This document shows positions 1 to 16,139 of a stretch of 64,000 nt of DNA, one piece after another (within the stretch, counting starts at the first letter, position 1; each line of letters starts with the position of its first letter). The translations under genes and the position numbers were made by a program. Below the pieces are notes generated by a model. It did no database searches. It saw nothing but the letters and a program-made list of their open reading frames with translations, and had not been told where the DNA came from. This DNA comes from Flaccisagitta enflata (lineage: Eukaryota > Chaetognatha > Sagittoidea > Aphragmophora), in the NCBI GenBank assembly GCA_965153355.1, contig OZ231126.1, forward strand, positions 74,214,001 through 74,278,000, in the 5' to 3' direction.

Positions 1-107
1 AGACGCCAACGATCCAGTAGTGGTAGCCTACAATAATGACAAAGTAATGACAAAGTGATATCAAAATGATGACAAATTGAAAAATTGCAAAAATGACACA
101 GTAGACA

Positions 108-194
108 ACAAGGCCGACACCTATAAGGCGTGTGGGAGATTTACAGATGGACTCAGAATGACTTAGAAAAATTTAAAGTCGCGTGCACGCGACT
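108..194 (+). mobile_element. Helentron-like element, type B, short copy
   Basis: Begins ACAAGGCCGACACCTATAAG, holds two AATGACTTAG-type units and ends with the palindrome AGTCGCGTGCACGCGACT. See the type B entry at 36179 for the expanded form. Confidence 0.65.
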
Positions 195-207
195 AAAAAA
201 AAAAAAA

Positions 208-439
208 ACAAGGTCAGATACACGGCTACCGAAGTCGCGTGCGGGTGGGCAGGGGCCATATTTGAGGCCACTCCATTATTTGGGCAGGAGCAATAAGGTC
301 AAAGACCCCAAAAACCAAAAAAAAAAAGAGTAAAGTGTGACGGACCAACGGACCAACGGACCAACGGACCCACGGACGGACGGACGGACGGACCGACGGA
401 CCGACAAAGCGGGTTGTAGAGTCGCGTAGCACGCGACTA
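208..439 (+). mobile_element. Helentron-like element, type A, full copy
   Basis: Starts ACAAGGTCAGATACACGGCT, continues with AAGTCGCGTGCGGGTGGGCA and the TTTGGGCAGGAGCA box, then a (GACC/GACG)n microsatellite at 340-405, and ends GAGTCGCGTAGCACGCGACT. Subterminal inverted AGTCGCGTGC copies, a (GTCY)n-type core and a terminal hairpin match the known layout of Helentron-derived non-autonomous elements (DINE/mini-me class). The family assignment is inference. Confidence 0.65.
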
Positions 440-459
440 AATAGAATGACAATAACAAT

Positions 460-626
460 CTATACTAACTTGGCCATGAAGTCTTCAAATGACGTTGGTT
501 TGTAATGTTTTATCAATTCCTGCACCAGCAATGAGTCGCAGTGTCTCCTCTTCTGGTTGTCTTGGAGATAGTAGGCCACGACGGATTCTGGATATAGTAA
601 AAATGAGAAAGTTAAAAGAATGAAAC

Positions 627-721
<95 letters not shown>

Positions 722-2421
722 GAGAGACACAACCAGGGAGACACATAATGATTCAATTAACCTTCAAATTCGAGGCTTTTGGGCGCAGAGTGGACGGATC
801 CGTCGTTGAGTACTAACGTCGTCGCCTTTTTCTTGGCTTTTGAAGTCGCCTGACCCCCCTCCTTACTCAAGATGGAGGCGCAAGTCGGCCACTCCTATTA
901 TAAATGATAATTAGAACAAATGAGCGTGATAAATGATATGGGGTCACAATAGGGTTGCGGACGGGTGGGCAATATAACAACTATAACAAATTAATGGACC
1001 AACAGACCAACAAATTGACAGACCAACAAATTTCACTACCTTTGAAGTGGCTGGCTGCCACGTCTTGGTTTTTCGTAAGAAGTCTGGCAGGGGCGGACAG
1101 GGACGAGATTTGGGCTCCGTTCGTCCCTCCTCCCCTTTCATGAGCCCCTGTTTATCGGGCTTCTCATCGAACCAGTGGACGAGGCGATTTTCGGTAAGGG
1201 CGCAGATGGTACTGAGATAATCCTATATAAGTAAAAAGGAATAATTGATGAAATATTAAACATAAGGAATGAGGGATGGGTGGAATGTGGATGGGGTTGG
1301 GATGTGGTTGGGGATGGGGATGGGACAGGTGCTTAAATTTGTAACAACCTTGGGATGCTGCAGCGCTATCGCGACTTCCAAAAGGTCGCCGTTCTCGATC
1401 AAAGTCGATTTGTTCGCCAAACGCATAACCAAATCTTCTTTGCCACTGTCCTTTTTGGTCCATCTCTCTGATACAGACAAACAAAAAGAAAAGAACAATG
1501 AAATGGATATAATTGTGTATAATTCAAAATTTGGTCCACAGGTACATAAAATGGTTTTTAAGGATTCATGCCTCTATTTGTCTGTTGATATATGAAGCTG
1601 CTATACACATGGCATTGTTGCATACTCACTGAGTAGATCGCGGACTGCGATTTGCTTCTTGTTATTGAAGCGGAGCGGGATGAAAAGGTGCCAATGGGCA
1701 CAGAATTTATCTGCAGCGGCTTGGAGGTCTTTGTAGTCGTTCCTTGAGATTTTGAGAAAAAAAGAAAACAGAAAATAGAAATTATTGTTAAAGAAATGCA
1801 AAAAGATGGGCAGGGACAGTATTGGAAAAGGTTATTAAGAGTATTGGGCCTAAATACCGTACAACCGACCGACCCTAAAACCTATCTTAAAACCCAACCG
1901 ACCAACTAAAACCTATCTTAAAACCCAACCGACCAACTGGTCGACCAACCAACCGACCGACCATAAAACCAACCCTAAAACCCGACCAACCGACCAACCG
2001 ACCAACCAACCCACCCTAAAACTGACTTTAAGATTCAACCTACCAACCAACCGACCTACCAATGGACAAAGCCTCTTATAGAAATGCATGTACACGACCT
2101 AATTCACCTGTAATGCCTGGCGTAAAGAATTTCGTCGTCATTTTTGAGATATTTCCTGCGGAATTCGTTCCACGCCATCTCGCCCCCCACTAGGTCGTCA
2201 ACGTCGGTTTGATCCAATTCCAGATGGGCAATTTGCGGTGGATTTGAGAATAACGTCGCCTCCATCACTCTGGTACTCCGTGATACCGGGTGTTCCCGCC
2301 GCGGAACAGGGGCAGGATCATTCTTTACCTTGCCGGTTTGCTCCTCCAATTTTACTTTTTTTTCCGGAGGCTGCACTGCCTCTTCATCGTCGGATGAACA
2401 ATAGTCCTCTCCTCCATGCAT
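460..2421 (-). CDS. Six-exon orphan gene, 329-aa putative nuclear protein
   Basis: Exons on the minus strand are 2421-2108, 1742-1630, 1467-1349, 1222-1040, 894-762 and 587-460. Every junction is GT...AG and the phases (2,1,0,0,1) agree, giving one 329-residue frame ending in TAG. The start ATG at 2421 has A at -3; no in-frame acceptor links it to the upstream zinc-finger gene, whose stop is only about 200 bases away. The N-terminus is acidic (SSDDEEA) and followed by a lysine-rich PEKKVKLEE stretch that could be a nuclear signal. The middle (RNDYKDLQAAADKFCAHWH and onwards) looks like a folded, mostly helical domain with several W, C and H residues. I recognise no family. Introns hold a minisatellite (intron 1), a Helentron-like fragment (intron 4) and an (AG)n array (intron 5). 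Exon structure is well supported; function is unknown. Confidence 0.75.
627..718. repeat. (AG)n microsatellite in an intron
   Basis: About 40 AG units inside intron 5 of the 460-2421 gene; CT on the sense strand, upstream of acceptor 588. Confidence 0.95.
1858..2070. repeat. ACCGACC/TAAAACC minisatellite in an intron
   Basis: Units such as CCTAAAACCCAACCGACCAA in intron 1 of the 460-2421 gene. The same unit type fills intron 3 of the gene at 10303-11616 (10524-10665). Confidence 0.85.
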
Positions 2422-2628
2422 CTTTAAACACAGTTCAAGATTAAAGTTTGGAAAAATAAAGTATCAGACCAAGACCTGGGAAATGAAGGTGAAATTACTT
2501 AACAAAACAAATGATGAATGAGCTCGCAAAATGATTTTTTTTTTCAATGAAAATTTCGAGAAATGGATACAAATATCCTTGGCAGAAAATCAGAACGATC
2601 ATCGACAATTCATTTCTTGTTTTTCTTG

Positions 2629-7396
<4,768 letters not shown>

Positions 7397-7562
7397 GATG
7401 TCGAAAAGTCGAAAGATTGTTTGCTTTTTGCCAAATTTTCAAAGATTAAGGACTGAAAAGAAAAAGAAAAGAAGTAGCGAGGCCAAAAAAGAATTACAAA
7501 ATTATGTTATATTTGCCCACAAGGGCAGGGGCATACTGTCCTGTCAAAAATGACCATGTAAA

Positions 7563-7743
7563 AGGATTGTCAATCGCGTGCGAATGGACGGACAGACAAA
7601 TGGACGTGTGGACAAACAAATGGACGGACGGACGGACGGATGGACGGACGGGTGACGGACGGACGGACGGATGGACGGACGGGTGACGGGTGGACGGACC
7701 AGTGTACCAACAGAGCCTAATGCACAGTCGTGTAGCACGTGAA
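7563..7743 (+). mobile_element. Helentron-like element fragment with (GACG)n core
   Basis: TCAATCGCGTGCGAATGGAC leads into (GGAC)n/(ACGG)n at 7585-7700 and ends GTCGTGTAGCACGTGAAT. The 5' box is missing. It lies directly upstream of the zinc-finger gene. Confidence 0.5.
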
Positions 7744-8134
7744 TAAAAATCATTTTACATCATATACGCATTCATTTAAAACGTAAGACATTGTGTCGAC
7801 ATTTGGATCATGACAAATTTTTTTTTATTTTTCATTTTTAAAAATCACAACGCGAAAAAAAAAAAACACATTTCAGATTCCAGTTTTTGGCGTGAAATGA
7901 GAGCTAACACAATCGTTTATGTATTTATAATTAAACTTTTAAAAAAAGCTGCTCCGCGAACCAACGCGCGCATTCACGAGTGCATCCTCACTTCTTTCTA
8001 TTTTCTATGTAGTTATCTTTGTCTCCTGAAACCCCCGCCCCCTGGGATAGAGCATTTAAGACGGTTATATATATCGTCGTCGTTGTCGTTGTTCTTTATC
8101 ATTTCACTTTTCTCTGTCTCTTTTCACTCTCTTT

Positions 8135-8432
<298 letters not shown>

Positions 8433-8823
8433 AACATCCTCAAATCCTTCGTCGTTGTCACGCATCATCCTCGAATCTTCAAATCCTTCGTCGATCGCAC
8501 GCATCATCTTTGGTACATGCACGAATTCGCATGCACACACACGCAGCCTCGGAAATTGGAAATGAAATCTTTTGATCGGTTGCTTTTTCTTTCTTGAATC
8601 TTAACTCGACACTCTTAACTCGACACGATTAAGCTAGCTGAGGCCCTTTTGTCTTAATTCAAATTCCTGCCACTAACTAACATGACAAAAAGCAACCAAC
8701 ATCGGTTTGTAATACAGTATTGCACATTAACAGCGCACCCTGCCCTATAAGGGCCTTTTGGTATTCTTTTTAGAGTAATGGTTGGCCCTGAAAAGGGCCT
8801 TTAAAACATTTTGGGCTGAAAAT

Positions 8824-9228
8824 TCAGCGGAGGTTGCGAATTGCACGCCTCTCCTGCACGGCATCAACAAATCCTCTGAGACGATGGAGGACTTGCAACG
8901 CCATGGCAAATGGCCCATTTTCCAAATCAATGGGCAATCCTCGCCAAATCGCGACCACTACCACAACCACCACCACCACTAAGATCACAGATGAGATGAT
9001 AATCACCATGACCTTGTAAACAAAGTCAAGGCCATCATCATTCACATCTTGTGATTGCTGTGGCGTTGTGGTTGTGGCAGGCGTCGCGGTTCCGTTTGGA
9101 TTGACCATGATGATTTGCCACGGGTCATTTGCATCAGGGTCGTCCTTGTTGGGAGGGCTGTGGACCACCCACACCAAGGCCACAAAGACCAAGGCTAGGA
9201 TGACCCACCATCTTCGGATGGACAGCAT
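8824..9228 (-). CDS. Intronless small membrane protein, 134 aa, two hydrophobic segments
   Basis: A complete ORF from ATG (9228, A at -3) to TGA (8824). Residues about 5-24 (RRWWVILALVFVALVWVVHS) form a signal anchor or signal peptide. Residues about 71-95 (VMVIIISSVILV followed by a poly-valine run) form a second membrane segment. Between them is a short loop with an NGT glycosylation sequon and a TTTTP stretch. The tail ends in basic AVQERRAIRNLR. The poly-valine is encoded by (GTG)n, so a trinucleotide repeat has become part of a membrane helix. It lies between the zinc-finger gene and the membrane gene at 10.3-11.6 kb, on the same strand. No family recognised. It could be a chance ORF, but length, start context and hydrophobic pattern favour a gene. 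Confidence 0.55.
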   Translation of the reverse strand: MLSIRRWWVILALVFVALVWVVHSPPNKDDPDANDPWQIIMVNPNGTATPATTTTPQQSQDVNDDGLDFVYKVMVIIISSVILVVVVVVVVVAIWRGLPIDLENGPFAMALQVLHRLRGFVDAVQERRAIRNLR

Positions 9229-9229
9229 C

Positions 9230-9325
9230 TTCGGACGGCTTGATGGATGGCTTGACGGATGGCTTGATGGACGGCTTCGGATGGCTTGACGGATGGCTTC
9301 GGATGGCTTCGGATGGCTTCGGAGG
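9230..9325. repeat. GGATGGCTTGAC minisatellite upstream of the small membrane protein gene
   Basis: Seven to eight units of CGGATGGCTT with or without GACGGATGGCTT directly 5' of the ATG at 9228. From 9330 to 9820 nothing recognisable was seen. Confidence 0.85.
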
Positions 9326-9824
9326 GACGGCGATGAAGAAGATCTTCTTGGGAATATTTTTTTTCGTCTCGATGGACTAACTATGAGAGCATTTACTCAG
9401 ACAACCTGTTGCGATTCTTAATCGCCTTTTATCTCAACCTACTGACCAGGAACGGACGCTAACGAGAGCAGGCTAGGGGTAAATGTAACTTTTGAGGGAA
9501 TAATGTAACTTTTATCTCTTTTCCTTAGCGCAACGCCTCATAATAATAAAGATTTTTGAGTTTTTTTTTTTTTTTATGTGTGGATTATATCAATGGTTAA
9601 ATGAGGTTGTAAGACGACAATTTATGTCATAAAACACTTTCAAAATGTCAAGAAATACATGAAGAAAGGGTGAAAGAATGACCATACAAACACATAGAAT
9701 AACTTTTGGGGAAAACATATGCATAACAATTCGCCTCAATGAACAAATGGTTGGATATAACAACCAGATTCAACAAACATTGCGCCACTCGATGCATCAA
9801 TACACAAATGTACTCGATGAACTA

Positions 9825-9996
9825 CAGTAGAACCCCGCAATAACAGCCCCGCTTTTAACGGTTCCCCTTCAATAATGGTTAACATTTTAATGTCTCAATA
9901 GTTTTCAATGTCATTTCACCTCTTTTTAAAAGTTATTATAGAAAAAAGGTGAAAAATTTTGGATCTCAATGGAACCAATAAGGCGGGGTCCTACTG
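9825..9996. mobile_element. 172-base TA-flanked miniature element (pogo/mariner type)
   Basis: Terminal inverted repeats CAGTAGAACCCCGCAATAAC and (reverse) CAGTAGGACCCCGCCTTATT, flanked by TA on both sides. TIR sequence and TA target fit pogo/Tigger-type elements. No coding capacity. Confidence 0.8.
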
Positions 9997-10081
9997 TATT
10001 TGATACCAACCCAATTTAGCAGGAAAAAAAAAATCTCCTCTTAAAATTTGCAGTGATCGAGGAGAAACATCGTTTTTTTTT

Positions 10082-10342
10082 TCAATCAGAATCAGAGGAT
10101 GTGTCCCCCCTCAACTCGGGCAATGGGGGCAAACCAATCCTAATTTTCGGGCGTGCCCCAGCCACGTAGTGGATGGGCAGGGCAGCGCCATGTACGGGAG
10201 GAGGAGGAGGGAAATTCGCGACGCCGAGGTCCACTTCCTCTTCATACCCCGGAGGCCTCACGGGGGGGCCCACAAATCTCCCTTCTTCGTCATGCGCAGG
10301 TGCTACTTCAAGGGCCCTGTAGCCCCCATGTGACCCCCACAT
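10082..10342 (-). CDS. Overlapping -1 frame: proline-rich tail with PPGY motif
   Basis: An 86-codon frame opens at ATG 10342, overlaps the last 40 bases of the preceding gene in the -1 frame and ends in SSDSD then TGA. It is proline-rich and contains RPPGYEEE, a PPxY motif (the class bound by WW domains), and a PPPPP run. The switch between frames must fall between 10306 and 10354, where two runs of five G (minus strand) occur at 10338-10334 and 10327-10323. It may be a separate small gene, the true C-terminus hidden by a one-base assembly or genomic indel, or a -1 frameshift product. The first ATG in this frame also allows independent translation. Confidence 0.4.
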   Translation of the reverse strand: MWGSHGGYRALEVAPAHDEEGRFVGPPVRPPGYEEEVDLGVANFPPPPPVHGAALPIHYVAGARPKIRIGLPPLPELRGDTSSDSD

Positions 10343-11616
10343 CCAACCCCACAATCACCGAGGCATTCTTCCTTTGGCTCGTCGTCTCGTCCACGGCAAA
10401 TTGAAGCCATGCTCGAATATATGGCCTCGTCCCCTTCACTCCGAACCGTGAAAATCCTCATGTCTGTTTGAGTCGCCCGTTCTTTAGGTTCTAAAAATGA
10501 GAAACAGGGCAAAATTGGCGGTTACCAACCGACCGACCGACCAACCGGCCAACCATAAAACCAACCCCAAAACCGGACCTTAAACCAATCCTAAAACGCA
10601 ACCGACCGACCGACCGACCCTAAAACCATCCTTAAACCCAAACCGACCGACCGACCGACCGACAGATGTAAACTTACTGAGTTCCTCTGGAATGTCCTCG
10701 TTTGCGCCGATAACTTGTACCCCATCCAAAGGCGCCTGGGCGCCATTCAAATCGGCGCCGTTTTGGGTCAAAAGCGTTTGAATATCGTTTAGGACATCGT
10801 TGAGGACAGAGAGGGTAACATCTACGCCTTGCAGCCGCAACAACGCCTCCCTCATTTGCCGAATGGAGAGTCCTATTTAATAGAGATGCGTTCATAAGCA
10901 AAAGTGATTCTACAATAAGTGGAAGGGATGCGTAAACGATTTACCGCTTCCGCATCCCTGCTTTATCATTATAAAGAAACTAACTATAATCAAATGCTTT
11001 CAATCGACTTACCCATCCTCTCCAATATGTCCTTGCGAGTTTGGAAGGTCGCTGCTATAAGAACCACCACCAATCCGACCAACAACAGCAGCAAAACGAA
11101 GTTGAACTCGGAAATGTTGACCGCAATGCCAGCGGCGCTTACATTGAACGTTTGACCTTTAATAGGGTATAGATTCACATAAGGACCGACAAACATATGG
11201 CCTAAATGGACGGACCGACAAATGCACAAAGGGTCATAAATGAATGTGACACCAAGCTCACCTGTTTCAATGAATTGCCGCCTGGTTTCATTTCCAATCG
11301 CGACTCCAGGTTCGTTTATCATGGATTTCCCAAAGTCGACGACCGCTTCCTGGATGTGGGCTTCAACGGCGGCACCCGTGGATGGCGCAAAAATGCGCGG
11401 CTGTGACGTAACCGACTTGGACGAGGGTGTAAAAATGACGCTCGTTTTTCGTTCAACGCCATTCGTTTGTGACGTAAAATCCACTTCCGGTTCCAGCGTC
11501 TCCTTTGGGGCTGTAAAAACCACAGATTGAGTTGGAGCTTCTGTCACACCTTCTACGTTTGGTGGCTCACTCTGCGCCTTGGGGTTTTCAACCCTAATGA
11601 TATCAAATTCTCCCAT
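10303..11616 (-). CDS. Four-exon single-pass membrane protein, 293 aa, unknown family
   Basis: Exons are 11616-11262, 11156-11013, 10872-10678 and 10490-10303; all three introns are phase 1 with GTGAGC, GTAAGT and GTAAGT donors. The start (MGEFDIIRVENPKAQSEPP) has A at -3 and G at +4. Residues 1-135 are hydrophilic, rich in S, T and P. Residues about 138-156 (FVLLLLLVGLVVVLIAATF) are a clear membrane helix followed by a basic QTRKD stop-transfer. After it comes an amphipathic helical region (QMREALLRLQGVDVTLSVLN) and a C-rich tail. The annotated frame stops at 10303, but a second open frame continues past it (see 10082-10342). A type II orientation, with the N-terminus inside, is also possible. 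No family recognised. Confidence 0.72.
10524..10665. repeat. ACCGACC/TAAAACC minisatellite in an intron
   Basis: Intron 3 of the 10303-11616 gene; same unit family as 1858-2070. Confidence 0.85.
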
Positions 11617-11619
11617 TCT

Positions 11620-12527
11620 TATTTTTTTGCTGGATTCTTTTTGTTTTGTTTTTTTTTTTCTCAATGTTTTTTTTTTTTCAAAGTCTTTAGCTAGTTAGAT
11701 CCAAGGAGGGTGGACGTTAAATAACAGCATTTCTCAAAGAGAAAAACTTGGCCTAGCATACTCCTAGATAAGCAAAACACGCATCAGACATTTTCAATCG
11801 GTCTTTTGGCATCCCTATTTATTCATACTTTTCCTTTCGTTGGCCTTTTTATTCCTTATCAACTTTTTTTCCCGGTTTCTTTAAGTTGGACTGTGACTCA
11901 AGACTCAGCGGGGTTTAATTCCTTCACCCCAAAATTCATACTCGCTAAATGGGCAACAAAACATCAAGACAAAGGGTACCACACAAAGAGCGGTGGGATG
12001 GGGGAAGGGGGGAACCATTCTTTCCCGCCTAATACTTATTCAATTTCCCGCCTAATGCGTAAATGGGATGCAAATATAAGGGCAATTTTTTTTGCACTCG
12101 GAGATAAAGCCGACTCTAATCATCACCTCTCTGTTCTCACCTATTATTTTTTTCACCAAAATGTTCTCACCATAAAACTGTTTTTATTTTTCTCTGAAAT
12201 GACCATAGTTTGGCTTTTTTTTTCGCCTCTCGCCTTTCGATCCAGTTTTTAAACTCATCCGTGAAAATCGATATCGATAGGAGTTAAAAAAAAAAAATAA
12301 AAAATTTTAGGTATTTTTTTTTTAATTTTTATATTTTTCATTTAAAGACAAAAATAACAAATTCCAACCATATTTAATTTTTTTTTTTTTTTTATTTTTT
12401 ACAGAAAAAAATTATAATATTTTGGACTGACTATCAAAATCTCATATGTGTAAAATCTATTCTGTTTTCGTTCGATCTTCGATCGCAATTTTTTTTTTCT
12501 GATTTTTTTTTTCACTCGTATTTTTTT
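11620..12527. other. AT-rich non-coding stretch upstream of the 4-exon membrane gene
   Basis: Contains poly-T and poly-A runs, no supported ORF and no repeat I recognise. The promoter of the gene starting at 11616 would lie here, but no clear TATA box stands out. Confidence 0.5.
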
Positions 12528-12764
12528 AGTCGCGTGCAACCTGCTTTGTCGGTCCATCCGTCGGTCCGTTGTTCCACCCGTCGGTCCGTTGGTCCGTCCG
12601 TCGGTTTGTCCGTCCGTCCGTCGGTCTTTCATACTTCATTTTTTTCCAAATTTTTGTACTTTTTTTTTTCATCCCAACTGTTCCTACAAAAAATAGTGTA
12701 ATAACCTCAAATAGTACTCCTGCCCCCACCCGCGCGCAACTAGGTATCTATGTGTAGGGCCTTC
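12528..12764 (-). mobile_element. Helentron-like element, type A
   Basis: Reverse copy: TAGTCGCGTGCAACCTGCTT, then (GGTC/CGTC)n at 12550-12630, and the closing CCTGCCCCCACCCGCGCGCA box with GTGTAGGGCC at the far end. Confidence 0.6.
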
Positions 12765-13104
12765 TTCTTTTTTGTCTCTCCATCTCTTGCTCTCTCTCTC
12801 TCTCTTTTTTTTTTCTCTCTCTCTTTCTCCTTAATTGCCGACTATCAAGCTCAAATAGATATAACATATACTTCCGTCATTTGTTGCATTGGCCAATTAT
12901 TTTAGACAAAGAAACGTCGAGTACTTAGGTCCACCATCAAAATAATTGGTTCAAACTCTTTTACGCGCACATACATCCACGCCCCATCCACTTCCTCCCT
13001 CCATATGCACCATCAGTCACAATCACTATTCCTACTTACCAAAATCTGCTTCTACCTTCTCTCTTCACGTTTCTTCTTCTTCTTTATAAAATTGGGTCCA
13101 TCTC

Positions 13105-13630
13105 TGTTTAATATGAGACAAAAAACGTAAATGTAGAAGGTATTTCCCGTGGATTTGAGCGTTTCATAATCCCCTTTGTTCTTTCCCTTCTTTCTTTCAC
13201 TCTCTCTTTCTTCTTTCTTCCTTCTGTCTTTGTATTACACGTTTCTTTTCGAAACAATCTTTCTCCCACTATAATACACCTACTTCTACCTTTTCTATTC
13301 ATTCATCCCAAATATCCTACCTACTCTTTCAGGAGACAAACTCGAAAAGGTAATTGTAGACAGTATTTCACCCAGGTTTCTGCCATTCATTCTTTTATTG
13401 AAATCCCTTCTTCTTTCTTTCTTTCTGTCTTTGTATAACACGTTTCTTTTTTTAAACAATCTTGCCCCCACTATAATACACCTACTTCTACCTTTTCTAT
13501 TCATTCATCCCAAATATCCTACCTACTCTTTCAGGAGACAAACTCGAAAAGGTAATTGTAGACAGTATTTCACCCAGGTTTCTGCTATTCATTCTTTCAT
13601 TGAAATCCCTTCTTCTCTACCCGACCCACC
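13105..13630. repeat. Three tandem units of about 202 bases
   Basis: ATAATACACCTACTTCTACC recurs at 13271 and 13473 (period 202), followed by CATTCATCCCAAATATCCTA and AGGAGACAAACTCGAAAAGG. A more diverged first unit begins near 13105, and a faint trace of the motif occurs at about 13921. Flanking 12780-13100 and 13640-14180 hold nothing else recognisable. Confidence 0.8.
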
Positions 13631-14188
13631 TCCTCCCTAAAAGTAGAAAATCCTCGACTGAAAATCTTCGATCGATCGAAAGTTCTGAGGCTCCTCGTCT
13701 CTCTCTCTCTCTCGAGTTTAATTCGAGTAGAGATTTTGAGGCCTGAAATTCTACCATTCTGCAAATCCTCTGCAACTCGTTGCGCGTTTCCTACTTTTGC
13801 AAATTGGCCGGAGCTCCTCCTCCTCCTCCTTATTGGCCTTGCAAAAGGCTTGACCACTAGATCATGGGCAGGAGACTTTGGGCAGGAGTGGTCATCTCTA
13901 GCTAGCTCGTAGTTATTTCTTTGTTAGGAAATGGTAATAGTAGAGGGTATTTCTCCACGTTTTCACAGCCTCATGAGTTTGACCGCTATAGGATAAATGC
14001 AGTTTATGAAAATTTCCCTTACTACTTCATTCATAAGAAAATGGACATGTCAATCGATGAATTTCACAGGATAAAATTTCTTAACATATTTCCAATGCTG
14101 TACTATTTTCGCCGAAAGAAACGCAGCAGTAAAAATGAATGAGATGACATGAAGCTCAAATACTACAATCAAATGCCAAAACTTTATC

Positions 14189-14335
14189 TTAATAATGATT
14201 ATAGGCTCCCCCAGCATCAACGATGGCTTGCTTTCCCCGTGGCATGTATTGGTAGAGCTGCTGCAGGTTTTTGGGTGTGATTGCCCTCCAAACCTTTCAT
14301 ACAATTTTTTTCAGGTCTTTTTTTTGACAATCAAC
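14189..14335 (-). pseudogene. Tc1-like transposase, C-terminal remnant
   Basis: The minus strand reads WRAITPKNLQQLYQYMPRGK and continues QAIVDAGGAYNHY before a stop at 14189. This matches the C-terminal end typical of Tc1-family transposases (pattern: LQxLYxSMPRRxxAVIxAxGGxTKY). Just upstream, KKDLKKIV is followed by an in-frame TGA, and nothing recognisable precedes it, so the copy is dead and truncated. The DDE catalytic residues are absent. Flanking DNA is AT-rich and unlike known genes. Confidence 0.8.
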
Positions 14336-15540
14336 CTTGTTTTTGCTTGTAACTTTTGAACGAATTGAGCTACAAATGCCATGTTGGTCTTATTTTAAAG
14401 ATCTCTTCAAGACCTTTCCAACTGTCACCATTTTTTTGTAAAGCTGTTCAGAAATTAGTAATTCACAACCTGTTGAACATGAGCCATTTCATGAGGATTT
14501 TATTTGGTTTCACTTTTCTGAAATGAAACTTTCTCTATTCTACTCTCATTTGCAAACTATTACACTTAGTGAGATGCGGATTGCAGTGTTGGATAGATCT
14601 TTTGATCTAGTTTTTTTCTGTAATGAATTAAACTGAATCTGACTTTGCAAAGGCGCTCAATTGAGTAAAACAACAGCTGCGTTTCTTTTGGCAAAGATGG
14701 TAGTAGGTAAGGAAATAAGGAGACAATGTCTAATACCAGTTTTTCTAAGTGAATTCATACTTTGGCAGTTTCCACAATAAACTAGACTGGCGGAAATCAG
14801 GCGACTGAATTCGTTAACATCAATACAAATTTTATAATTTCATAATAGTCGCACCTAATGGCTTGAAATTTAAGCCCTATACTCAGAATTTGATACTCTT
14901 TTAGATCACATGAAAAAAAATAATCTAATACTTGAAATGTGTTCAACTATGTTAATTTTTATCATAATCAGAGTAACATAAGAGTAACAGGGTGTTAACA
15001 TTTTAGGTCACTCTTTTCAAAAATCAATATCTCCAGCTAGAATTGACAATAAGGTCTGAAATTTTGCATGAAACTTGGGTTATGTCTTTATTAAAGGGGG
15101 AAAAAGAAATTTTTCATAATACTTAAGATATGCCATTTAAAGCATAGTATACTACTATGTGTCAAAATCAAATAAATCATCATTTTGGACAAATCAATTA
15201 AAAGTGAAATTTTTGTATAGTAAATGACAATTGGTGACCATAAAATCTTTCAATCTTCATTAGGGATTGCAATTGAACAAAAATGACCCATAGTTGGGTA
15301 GGCTTAATGATTTTTTTATATCTTTTTCACTGTGGTTTTGAGTGTGACATCAGTGTGACATAAAAAAGGGGGTGATTTTGGCCTCTTTTTTGCTGGATAG
15401 CCTATCAAAATTTTAAGTATGAAAGATATCAGCTAAGCACTAAATCCCAAATGATGTGTTACAACAGCTTTTATCATAAAAAAAAAAAGATTCGCATGAT
15501 AAAAACAATATTTCTACCTGTTACATCATGATTTTCAGCT
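14336..15540. other. AT-rich DNA of likely transposon origin
   Basis: Phrases such as GAACGAATTGAGCTACAAAT recur at 18435 and 20815, suggesting kinship with the TIR elements there. No ORF supported. Confidence 0.45.
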
Positions 15541-15559
15541 ATGCTGGTTTATTGTGGAA
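14767..15559. repeat. Possible element bounded by 14-base inverted repeats
   Basis: TTTCCACAATAAAC (14767) and GTTTATTGTGGAAA (15546) are perfect inverted repeats about 790 bases apart. The interior is AT-rich, non-coding and not otherwise recognised. The (AG)n(AC)n tract starts just outside. Confidence 0.35.
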
Positions 15560-15589
15560 ATGACCCTTTACCCAGCCTGAGAAATGAGT

Positions 15590-16127
<538 letters not shown>

Positions 16128-16139
16128 CTGGCAGACAGA

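Noticed and set aside
460-756. Long open frames of SLSLSL or ERERER at every (AG)n or (CT)n tract (also 2610, 7035, 8099, 48665, 57823, 58647)
   Set aside because: Dinucleotide repeats are open in several frames on both strands; no start context or composition supports coding.
8824-11616. Assigning the membrane genes to a specific virus family
   Set aside because: A viral origin was considered because of the membrane segments and the PPxY motif, but host-style introns and lack of any recognisable viral gene give no support.
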